Positions 55,935 to 64,000 of a stretch of 64,000 nt of DNA are shown here, in pieces. Position 1 is the first letter of the stretch. Each line of letters begins with the position of its first letter. The translations under genes were made by a program, and so were the position numbers. The notes beneath the pieces are model-generated. The model did no database searches. It was given only the letters and a program-made list of their open reading frames with translations, and was not told the origin of the DNA. This DNA comes from Ceratotherium simum simum (taxonomy: Eukaryota > Chordata > Mammalia > Perissodactyla > Rhinocerotidae): contig NW_004454166.1 of the NCBI RefSeq assembly GCF_000283155.1, forward strand, positions 11,244,199 to 11,308,198, in the 5' to 3' direction.

Positions 55935-56545
55935 AGGCACTCTTCCTGGCTTAAAGAATGTGAGTGAGCAAAACAGATAAAGATCCCTGTCTTCTAGCAG
56001 GAGAGACAGATACTAAACAAGAAAACATAATAAATAAATAAACAATGTAGTGTCTCAGAAGACAGTAAGTTTAATGAGAGGGAAAAAAAAGGAAAGCAGG
56101 GTAAGAGGCATTGGGAATGCTGGACTGGGAAGTGTAGGGTATTTTGTTACATTAACTATGGTGATCAAGAGATCAGGGTAGGTTTCATTGAGAAGGTGAG
56201 ATGTGAGCAAAGATTGGAGGAGGTGAAGGAGAGGGCAGCTATCTACAGAAGAGTGTTCCAGGGAAAGAAAACAAAAGTCTCAGGTGGGAGTGGACCCAGC
56301 CAGTTCAAGGGACAGCAAGCAGGCCGGTGCAGCCGGAGCAGAGTGAACTCGGGGAGACGTGTAGCTGATGCAGTCAGAGAAGTAACGAGGAGGAGGGAGA
56401 AGGCAGGTATTGTCAAGACTTGGGGGGGTCACTGATTGAAGTGGGGAGCCATTACAGGGTTTTGAGCATGAGTGAACTGATCTGATCTATGTTTTAAAAG
56501 GATCTGACTATTATCATTCAGAATAGGCAAGAGTAGAAACATGAT
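55935..56545 (-). mobile_element. L2 LINE fragment, long
   Basis: Antisense L2: 'ttccaggcactcttcctggc', 'agatccctgtcttctagcagg', 'ggtttcattgagaaggtgagatg', 'gtgttccagggaaag', 'gggagccattacagggttttgagc' in the L2 order. One of the best-preserved L2 copies here. A 79-codon plus-strand frame within it is an antisense shadow. Confidence 0.82.
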
Positions 56546-56549
56546 GGGC

Positions 56550-57765
56550 ACGTGAACAGAGTGACCATTGGCAGAGGTGGAGACTATGCATGGTCTCTTG
56601 GCGTGAACTCTCAGTAAGGCTGATCTAGCTACCATCACCTCTGAATGTCCAACCTGCCAGACAGACCAGTACTGAATTCCCAATATGGTACTATTCTTCC
56701 AGGGATCAACTGGCCACTCGGTGGCAAGTTGACTGCATTGGGCCTTTCGCATGCTGGAAGGCCAAACAACTTGTTCTCGCAAGAACAGACATTTATTCTG
56801 GGTATAGGTTTATAGTTCCTGCCAGCAGAGCTTCAGCCTGTACCACCATACAGGAGTTTACAGAATGCCTGATCCATAGGCACGGAATCCTGCCCATCAC
56901 AGCATCCAACCAGGGGACCCACTTCACAGTGAAGGAGGTTTGGGAATGATCCCATGATCATGAGACCCATTGGTCTTATCATATACCACCCTCTCCAGAA
57001 GAGCCTGCCTGAGAGAGCAATGGAATGACCTGCTGATGGTGCAGTTGAAGCTCCATCTCAGAGGCCATATTGTGCAAGAACAGGGTCTCATTCTCCAGGA
57101 TGCAATACACACTGAATCATAGAACCCTATAGGTGCTGTGTCCCTAGCAGGAAGACTAGTTGAGTCTAGGAACCAAGGCAGGGAAGGAGGAGTGGTCCCA
57201 CTTACCACTCCCAGTGACCCACTGGGGACCTGTCTGTCCCCATAACTCTGGGCTGTGTGGTGTTAGAAGTCCTAGTCCTCAAAGGGGGAGCACTTTGCAA
57301 GGGGACATAGCAATGGTCCCATTGAACTACAAGCTATAGCTGTCACTGCTTATATTAAGGGACCAATATGCAAGAGTTATCAACTTGGTAGGGGCAACTG
57401 ATCCTTACTAGCAAGAGGAGGTAGGGCCACTGTTACACATCAGGGACAAGAAGGAATATATGTGGAATTGACTCGGGTGCCTCTTGCTACTCCCTTGCCC
57501 AGCTGTGACCATGAACAGACAAGTGCACCAACCCAGGCCTGAGAAGAGTAGAAACACCAAAGGCTCATCCCTCTCAGGACAAAAAGTTTGGGTCACACCA
57601 TTAGGTAATGCACCAAGACCAGTAGAGGTGACGGACAAGAACAAGGGGAGTTTAGTAAGGATAATGGAGGAGGGAAATGATGAGTACCAGCAGCGGCCCC
57701 AAGACCAACTGCTGGTGTGGAGGGTGTGGTCTCTCCCACTATCCTACCTCTTCTAAATTTCCCTT
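56550..57765 (+). pseudogene. ERVL-type pol remnant (integrase and dUTPase regions)
   Basis: Decayed internal region of an ancient ERVL-type endogenous retrovirus, plus strand. The 5' part (56640-57130) resembles integrase: a Cys-x-x-Cys pair of the zinc-binding region is visible at 56643-56660, followed by core-domain-like sequence. Downstream (about 57230-57760) is a dUTPase-like segment; a dUTPase placed 3' of integrase is the established layout of ERVL elements. Several in-frame stops and frameshifts interrupt every frame, so no protein can be made. The 94- and 117-codon minus-strand frames overlapping it are antisense shadows. gag, protease and reverse transcriptase are missing. Confidence 0.75.
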
Positions 57766-57769
57766 CAAG

Positions 57770-58290
57770 AAGAGAGGCTCGACAGGCCCCTGGAGCAGCT
57801 GCTTCCTGAATGTGTATGGGTGAGTGGGTTTACACGGTGCAAGCAGAGGCCTGTGGCAGTCAAGGAAGCACACTGCTCAGACTGCCCTCCAAGCAAAAAA
57901 CCTATCTGTGAGAACTTGCTTGGGAGAAGTACCGTTAGCCGACAGCCCTTCCTGGGCAGCCCGTGAACATGCCAGGGATACCAGAGTCTGGCAATTTTGC
58001 CCAAAGCGTGACTGCTCTAATGGGTAATCTTTGCTCCATTTACTCCCATGGGGTTGGCTAAGCCTTGTCAGATTTGCAGCACAGTCTGAGTCTTTCTCTA
58101 TCCAATCTGCTTCCTTCTCTTTTCTTTCACAGCAGACATCAGCACCATGGTTTGAAGGCTTTCCTTGGTAAATCCCGCTTCCTCTCCTTTATTTCTCACA
58201 GCTGATACCCACCACCAAACCTCTTGTATTCCTAACTCCATTTCAGTGTCTGCTTCTTCCCACAAACCTGAATTGACATAGTGACTGAAC
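57770..58290 (+). mobile_element. LTR-like segment downstream of the ERVL remnant
   Basis: 'ctccatttactcccatggggttggctaagccttgtc', 'caatctgcttccttctcttttctttcacagcag', 'caaacctcttgtattcctaactccatttcag' resemble an ERVL-class LTR (U3 end through R/U5). Position and orientation fit the 3' LTR of the same insertion; the 5' LTR is not found. Confidence 0.5.
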
Positions 58291-58387
58291 AATAAACGAG
58301 TTTCACAGGGTAGGAAACTGGGAGGGGGGAGCAGGACGGAGGTTGAGGAAGCCAGAAGTCTAAGCTGGAAGACAAAGGTTTTTTTGG

Positions 58388-58583
58388 GGTTTTTTTTTTG
58401 GTGAGGAAGATTAACCCTGAGCTAACATCCGTTGCCAATCCTCCTCTATTTTATATACAGGACGCCATCACAGCACAGCTTGATACGTGGTGTGTAGGCC
58501 CGTGCCTGGAATCCGAACCTGCAAACCCTGGGCTGCCGAAGGGGAGCACACGAACCTAACCACTATGCCACCGGGCCGGCCCC
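58388..58583 (-). mobile_element. ERE SINE, second sub-form, short and diverged
   Basis: Antisense: T-run, 'tgaggaagattaaccctgagc', 'ttatatacaggacgcc', head 'gccaccgggccggcccc'. Only one 'ctaacatc' unit. No clear duplication. Confidence 0.93.
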
Positions 58584-58794
58584 AACAGGAGATATTTTTA
58601 AAGCTCAATTGTTATGGGCTAAAATTGTTTTAAAAAGTGTATTTACTTCTGGTATGTAGAAATACTTTTAATAAAGAGTTGCAAACTTTTATTACAGTAA
58701 GGAGATACTTGTACCACTCTACAAACATCTACAACTCGGAAAGAGGTTCTATTAACATAAAATTTATGCCATAAATCACCAATAGATTCTAGAA

Positions 58795-59410
58795 TATAAC
58801 AGAGTCTCTTTCTCTCACACTCCACATCCACTGCATCAGCAAAGCCTGTAAGCTCTTACAGTAAATCCAGAATCCAACCACTTCTTTCCATTTGTATGGC
58901 TTCCACCCTGATACAAGTCACCACTCTCTTCTGGATTATCGCAATAACCTCCTAACTGGTCTCTTTGCATCCACCCTCGCCCTCCCCCAGGAGTTCTCCA
59001 CACAGCAATCAGAGTAATCTTTTCAATACATAAGTCAGATCCTGTCATTCCTCTACCTTAAACCTTCCAATGACGTTCCATGTTACTCTGAATAAAAGCC
59101 AAAGTCTTTACAATGGCTTTCCACCCATTGCCTGACTTCCTTTACATCTCTAATGTCATGGGCTACTCTCTCCCCATAGCTTCCTTGGCTCCTTACTCTG
59201 ATGTGCTGGGTATTCCTCCAATATGCCAAGGATGCTTCTACCTCATGGCTAAATGCTACATGAGTATGAACATTTATGACTAATATTGTTCCTCTATTTG
59301 GTCTCCTCTAACTCTCCCTGGTATCTGCATGGCTGGCTTCCTCATTTCTCTCTACTCTAATATCACCTTATCGCAGAGACTTTCCTTGATTAACCCGCAA
59401 ATCAGTCAGG
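58795..59410 (+). mobile_element. L2 LINE fragment, sense
   Basis: Sense-strand L2 ORF2 C-terminal region: 'gagtctctttctctcacactccacatcc', 'ggattatcgcaataacctcctaactggtc', 'agatcctgtcattcctctacc', 'ttggctccttactctgatgtgc', 'actttccttgattaacc'. The only long sense L2 in a window dominated by antisense copies. Confidence 0.82.
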
Positions 59411-59448
59411 GTCTCAGTAGAAAAACATGCCACATTCAAATTATGTAT

Positions 59449-60764
59449 TGATATGGGTTGAAATATATCCACCCAAAAGATATGTTGAGGACCTAACCCC
59501 CAACACCTCAGAATGTGACATTATTTGGAAATGGGGTCATTGCAGATGTAATTAGTTAGATTAAGTCATACTAGATTAGGGTGGGCCCTTAATCCAATGA
59601 CTGGTGTGAACTAATAAGAAATACATAAATTGGCTTCTGCCCCTACTTCTTGCTAATATTTGGTCTTTGACCCTAGTTCCTGACACAGGGATCCCAAATC
59701 CCTTGGAATTTCCTGAGTGATAGGAGTGTCTTTTGTTCTAATGAGGTGACTCTTGGTGGACTCCTGGATGAAGGCTGATCACCAGAAAGACTAAGCCTGG
59801 ATTAGAAGCTTGGAACTCTCAGCCCACCCCTACATTCTCCAGGGAGGGGAGAGGGGCTGGATATTGAGTTAATCATCGATCATGTCTAGGTGAGGAAGCC
59901 TCCATGAAAATCCCAAAAGTATGGGGTTCAGAAAGCTTCCGGGTTGGTGAACACATCCATGTGCCAGGAGGGTGATGCACTCCAACTGCAGGGGGACAGC
60001 AGCTCCTGCACTCAGGACCCTCCTAGACCTAGCCCTATGTATCTCTTCATTCAGCTGTTCATCTGTATCCTTTACCATATTCTTTATTATATAACGAGCT
60101 GGTAAACATAAGTGTTTCCCTGAGTTCTGTGAACTCTTCTAGCAAATCATCAAACACAAGGAGGGGTCGTGGGAACCCCAGTTTATAGCTGGTTGGTCTA
60201 AAGTACAGGTGACAAGCTGGGACTTGCAACTGGCATCTGAAGTGGGGGGAGTCTTGTGGAACTGAGCCCTTAACTTGGGGGATCTGATGCTAACTCCAGG
60301 TAGTATCAGAACTGAACTGAATGGTAGGACCCCCAGCTGGTGTCTGCAGAGAACTGGAGAATTGCTTGGCGTGGGAAAATCCCACACACATTTGGTGACC
60401 AGAAGTAAAGTGTTGAGAGTAGTGACAGAGTGGGGAGTAGAGGAGAAACAATAGAGTTTTTCCTCTTCTACTGACGTGCTTATGAGAAGAGACACAGAGA
60501 CACAGACGTACAGGGGAGAACATCATGTGATGATGGAGGCAGAGACGGAGGTGGTGCAGCTACAAGCCAAAGAACGCCAACGACTGCCAGCAAACCTCCA
60601 GAAGCTAGGAAGAGGCTCCCTGACAGGTTTCAGAGGGAGCATAGCCCTGCCAATACCTTAATTTTGGATTTGTAGCCTCCAAAACTGTGAGACAATAAAT
60701 TTCAATTGTTTTAAGCCACTCAGTTTGTGCTATTTTGTTATGGCAGCCCTATGAAACTAATACA
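59449..60764 (+). mobile_element. MLT1-type (MaLR) LTR, split by another LTR
   Basis: Left 59449-59606 ('tgatatgggttgaaatatatcc', 'gaatgtgacattatttgg', 'ccttaatccaatgactggtg'), right 60471-60764 ('tatgagaagagacacagagac', 'tgtagcctccaaaactgtgag', 'gaaactaatac'). The two halves join in the same order as the intact relative at 52045-52505. Confidence 0.88.
59607..60470 (+). mobile_element. Solo LTR (unassigned ERV family) inside an MLT1 LTR
   Basis: About 864 bp. Features: 'ctaatgaggtgactcttggtggactcc', 'tggggttcagaaagcttccgggttggtgaac', a TATA-like/AATAAA-like region near 60080-60115, and 'gggactgagccc'-type 3' part ('ggaactgagcccttaac'). Degenerate duplication ctggtg/ctgacg at the junctions. 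Different from the LTRs at 30091, 47223 and 54210. Confidence 0.72.
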
Positions 60765-61194
60765 GGTGTATTCCACAAAGATTCAGTAAAGGGACTTGTT
60801 ACAATGATGGAGGGGAGAGTACGGGAAAACTACAGGGAGAGTGCAGTACCCTGGGGCAAGAAATAAGGGCCCTCCAGGCCTGAAGGGGCAAGGTGGGGAG
60901 CAGTTATCAAAACCTGGGAGAGTACCCTGGAGAGGGGCCACCCTACAAAAGCAACTACTTTGTATCAGCGGCACTGCCAACCATAAAGAGAAATAAGTCC
61001 CCTCACTTCACTCTACTCCCTCACTCCTATCTCTTGCTGGGACTCCTCAGGAAGCCAACTGAGGTAGTCCATGTAGGCTAGCCTTCTTGGGGTCAACTGC
61101 TGGGTAAAGAAGCTGGGAGAAAGAATCATGGAGGAGGGGAAGGAAAGATAGCTGGCACATTCTCTGTAGCAACTCTATTTTTTCTGAGCACTAC
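60765..61194. other. Unassigned intergenic DNA
   Basis: 60770-60860 resembles a dispersed LTR-like repeat weakly. Otherwise nothing recognised. Confidence 0.4.
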
Positions 61195-61395
61195 TGATTC
61201 TCTTCATTTGTTTTTCACTTATCATCACCTGATACGTTATATTTTTTGATTTTTAGCTTATTATCTGTTTATCTATTATCCCACTTGAATATAAACCTCA
61301 TGAGGGCCCTCTTGTTCCCTACTGTATCCCCAGCACCCAGAATAGTCCCTGGCATGGAGAGAATCTCAATAACTATTTGCTGAGTGAATGAACGG
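61195..61395 (+). mobile_element. L2 LINE 3' end
   Basis: Sense L2 terminus: 'ttatctgtttatctattatcccacttgaatataaacctcatgaggg', 'gtatccccagcacccagaatagtccctggc', 'ctcaataactatttgctgagtgaatgaac'. Confidence 0.9.
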
Positions 61396-61931
61396 TTTGA
61401 AGTCACATCTTTACCCTGGTATTTTCTAAGTCAGTAGCCGCTGCATCTCTGCTTGCTCATCCTCTTCCCTGAGATCATTTAACCGATTTCCAAAAATGCA
61501 AGCAAAATTCCCAGGCTTGTTACCAAATGTTTGGAATCAATGACTCCCTCCCATCTTTTTATCTTGGCCCCATAGCTCTTGAGGAAGCCCATGCCTATCC
61601 CACAAGGCCTTGCTCACAAGCACCCTCACCTTGGTGGCCTCTGCATTTCGGGGGTGGTGGTGAGGTTTCCCATCACGTGTCATGTGAACTGTGGGACTCT
61701 GGGCTCAGGCAACTACATCTTACAAGGAGGTATATAGCCTGTCCAGGCTGTGCTACTGCGCCAAGAGTGGGTATATCTGGCACACAGTTTTTCTAGAAAT
61801 TGAAAACAAAAACAACATGCTATTTTAACACTGTACTTTAGAGAATATCATTGGGTGAATCTTTCAATTAATTGACATTGCAAATCTACTATTGTCACAA
61901 CTATTTGGGGGAATATATTCTTGTATATATC
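61396..61931. other. Unassigned intergenic DNA
   Basis: No repeat recognised; an 89-codon plus-strand frame (61527-61796) has no protein-like features. Confidence 0.42.
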
Positions 61932-61942
61932 TAGAAATTTTT

Positions 61943-62185
61943 CTTTTGTGTGTGTGAGGAAGATCAGCCCTGTGCTAACATCTGCCAATCCTCCTCTTTT
62001 TTTGCTGAGGAAGACTGGCCCTGGGCTAACATCCGTGCCCATCTTCCTCCACTTTATATGGGACGCCGCCACAGCATGGCTTGCCAAGTGACGCCTGGGT
62101 GTGCTCCCGGGATCTGAACCGGCGAACCCCAGGCCGCTGCAGCGGAGCACATGCACTTAACCGCTTGCGCCACCGGGCTGGCCCC
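61943..62185 (-). mobile_element. ERE SINE, second sub-form, antisense, with TSD
   Basis: Antisense with (tg)n in its tail, 'agatcagccctgtgctaacat', 'tggccctgggctaacatc', 'ccactttatatgggacgcc', head 'gcgccaccgggctggcccc'. Duplication tagaaattttt (61932-61942) versus tagaaaattttt (62187-62198). Confidence 0.95.
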
Positions 62186-62496
62186 GTAGAAAATTTTTAA
62201 GACACTCAAAACAATGGTTATTTCTAGGAATGGGGAGGGGAATTTTTATTTTCAATCAATCTCTTTCTACAGTTTTGTGTGTTTTTTTCGCCATGAGCAA
62301 AAGATTATTTTTTAAAAGATATACCCTGATATATGGAGAGGCATCTCTTACCTCTCCTCTTTTTCTGCAAAGAGACAATAGTAGATGCAGCAGGAAAAGT
62401 TTTAACATTATAACTCTGTACAGCATATTCTGGTTTCTAAAATATTTTCACGTTTTCTTACAACTGTAGTCAATTATAACTAAAGTGACTTCACCA

Positions 62497-63990
62497 TTTT
62501 TTCAACCAACATATATCAAGAATCCATATTGTGCTAGACTCTGAAGATACCATGATGAGCAAGGCTGACACAACACCCGGCCTCATGAGGCTTACAACTG
62601 AGTGGGAGTCAGTCAACACACACTATTGAGCACCTACTTGTTCCAGACACTGTTCTAGGTGGTGGGGAAAGAGACGTGAAAAAGACAGTGAGTTCCTCTC
62701 CCCAAGAAGCAGAGACCGGGAGTGGGTGTTAATGTGAGAGAGACAATAAACAAGTTAAAAAATAATAATTTCAGGTAGATCCATGAAAAAATTTAAACCA
62801 GGGTAATGTTGTACCTATCTTATGGAGTTTTGTGGGTCTTAAATGAGATTATCCATGTAAAGTGTCTTGAATAGTGTCTTGTCTAGAGTAAAGGGTTAAT
62901 ATATGTTTATTATATATTATTAAAGTTGTTGGAGAAGTCCTCTCTAAGGAAGTAAAACATGACTTGGAACCTGAATGATGAAAAAGAGGTAGCCATTCAA
63001 AGATGTGGGAAGACAGAGTTTCAAGCTGAAGTCACCTCAACTGCAACGGCCCAGAAGCTAGAACCAGCTTAGCCTGTCGGAGGGATGAAAGAAAGGCGGT
63101 GCGGAGGGATGACAGTGACTGAGACAGAGAGAGAGGAAAGAGATGAGGCTGGAGAACGTGGCAGGAGTCAGATCATGTGAGCTCTCTGAGGCCCGGTAAA
63201 GAGTCTGAACTTTATTCTAAAGTGTAATTAAGCACTAAGAATAGATGTGACACGATTTGATTTATGGTTTCATGAAAAAGACCACTCTGACTACTGGGGA
63301 GGCTGTTGAGGGAAAAGAGTGGAAGTGGAGAGACCAGCTGGGAGGCAGGGGAAGGATAATGATGGATTAGCCTAGGGTTGTAGAAGTAGAAATGGGGAGA
63401 AATGGCTGAATTTGGGATATAATTTGGAGAATAAAGTTGACAGGACTTGCTAATGCATTAGATCTGGTAGTTGGTGGGGAGGAAAGGAGGCAAGAGATTT
63501 ATCAGGGATGATTAAATTTTTGGTCTGAGTACCTGGGTGGGTGGTGGTGCAATGAACTAAGATGGAGGAAAACTGAGAGCAGGTTTCAGGGGGAAGGGAG
63601 GTCCAAAAAGAAATCAATGGTTCTGTTTGCCCATGTTAAGTTTCAGAGGCTGGTTATATTTGAAGTGAAGATATTGTATAGGCAGTTGGCTAACTCCATC
63701 TATGGCTAAGGAGAGAAGTCCAGGCTGGAGGTATTTCAAAACAAGGGACAAGACAAGATCACATGGTGACTAACAGTAGATATACAGGAAGACAGAGGGC
63801 AGAGGGTTAGATATTGAATTACAATACAGGGAGATATGTGCTGTGAAAGATGAAATACCAGGTGAGTGGAGAGAGAGGTTGGTCAGGGCAAGTTCCATGG
63901 AAGAATTATATCTGATCTCCTAGAATCCATGGAAAACCAAGCAGTGACATTCTATCAGTGAGGACACTGGCCCAGAGAGGTACTTTGCAA
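62497..63990 (-). mobile_element. L2 LINE, long antisense composite
   Basis: 62497-62600 and 62615-62790 each start with an L2-like 3' end; 62940-63990 continues through 'ggaagtaaaacatgacttggaacctgaatg', 'ggagaacgtggcaggagtcagatcatgtg', 'gaagtggagagaccagctgggagg', 'gcccatgttaagtttcagaggctgg' and 'ccaggctggaggtatttc'. It spans most of the recognisable L2 ORF2 C-terminal region and is split by a MIR. Confidence 0.8.
62805..62938 (+). mobile_element. MIR SINE inside the L2
   Basis: Sense MIR 3' half: 'gtacctatcttatggagttttgtgggtcttaaatgagattatccatgtaaagtgtcttgaatagtg'. It interrupts the L2. Confidence 0.7.
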
Positions 63991-64000
63991 TTGGTCACAT

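Noticed and set aside
56429..57208. 117- and 94-codon minus-strand frames
   Set aside because: They lie antisense to the ERVL pol remnant and L2.

Overview
This is repeat-dense, AT-leaning mammalian intergenic (or deep intronic) DNA from a draft assembly; two runs of N are present (16999-17303 and 34902-35001). I see no protein-coding gene, no tRNA or rRNA gene and no CpG-island promoter. The best taxonomic clue is fifteen or more copies of the ERE family of tRNA-Ser-derived SINEs, which are restricted to Perissodactyla (horse, rhinoceros, tapir). The common sub-form here has a head ending in the motif actggggctttgggg. From memory it looks closer to rhinoceros/tapir copies than to horse ERE1, but sequence alone does not settle this.

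Layout. 0-9 kb: L2, MIR and L1 remnants, a probable class I LTR, a MER5A-like hAT element, and an unassigned block at 4.7-5.9 kb with the longest gap-free reading frames. 9-17 kb: ERE insertions, a 5'-truncated perissodactyl L1 with a 17-bp target-site duplication, and two stretches that look like constrained noncoding DNA. 17-26 kb: mostly sequence I cannot assign, with scattered MIR/L1 and one CTCF-like site. 26-31 kb: L2, a MaLR-type LTR, a hAT-like element split by a tRNA/RTE-type SINE, and MER5A split by a solo LTR. 31-44 kb: an ERE pair around an assembly gap, a GC-richer block with a strong CTCF-like motif, further EREs, and a possible noncoding exon near 38.5 kb. 44-55 kb: heavily nested L1, L2, MLT1-type LTRs, EREs, an older LTR split by a younger one, and two DNA transposons. 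55-64 kb: L2 on both strands, an ERVL-type integrase/dUTPase remnant with an adjacent LTR-like segment, an MLT1-type LTR split by another LTR, and a long L2/MIR composite.

The main information in the window is its insertion history. Many elements keep visible target-site duplications, so relative ages can be read: L2, MIR and hAT copies are oldest, then ERVL/MaLR and older L1, then a related group of LTRs (two copies with clear 4-bp duplications), and EREs last. Nothing here is a convincing new biological system. The items most worth checking are the ERE pair with one shared outer duplication, the three related LTRs, a convergent pair of CTCF-like motifs (29.3 and 36.4 kb), two homeodomain/POU-motif-rich stretches, and a splice-site-bounded block at 38.45-38.57 kb. 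Family names were assigned by eye from remembered consensus features; no database search was run, and boundaries without a stated duplication are approximate.
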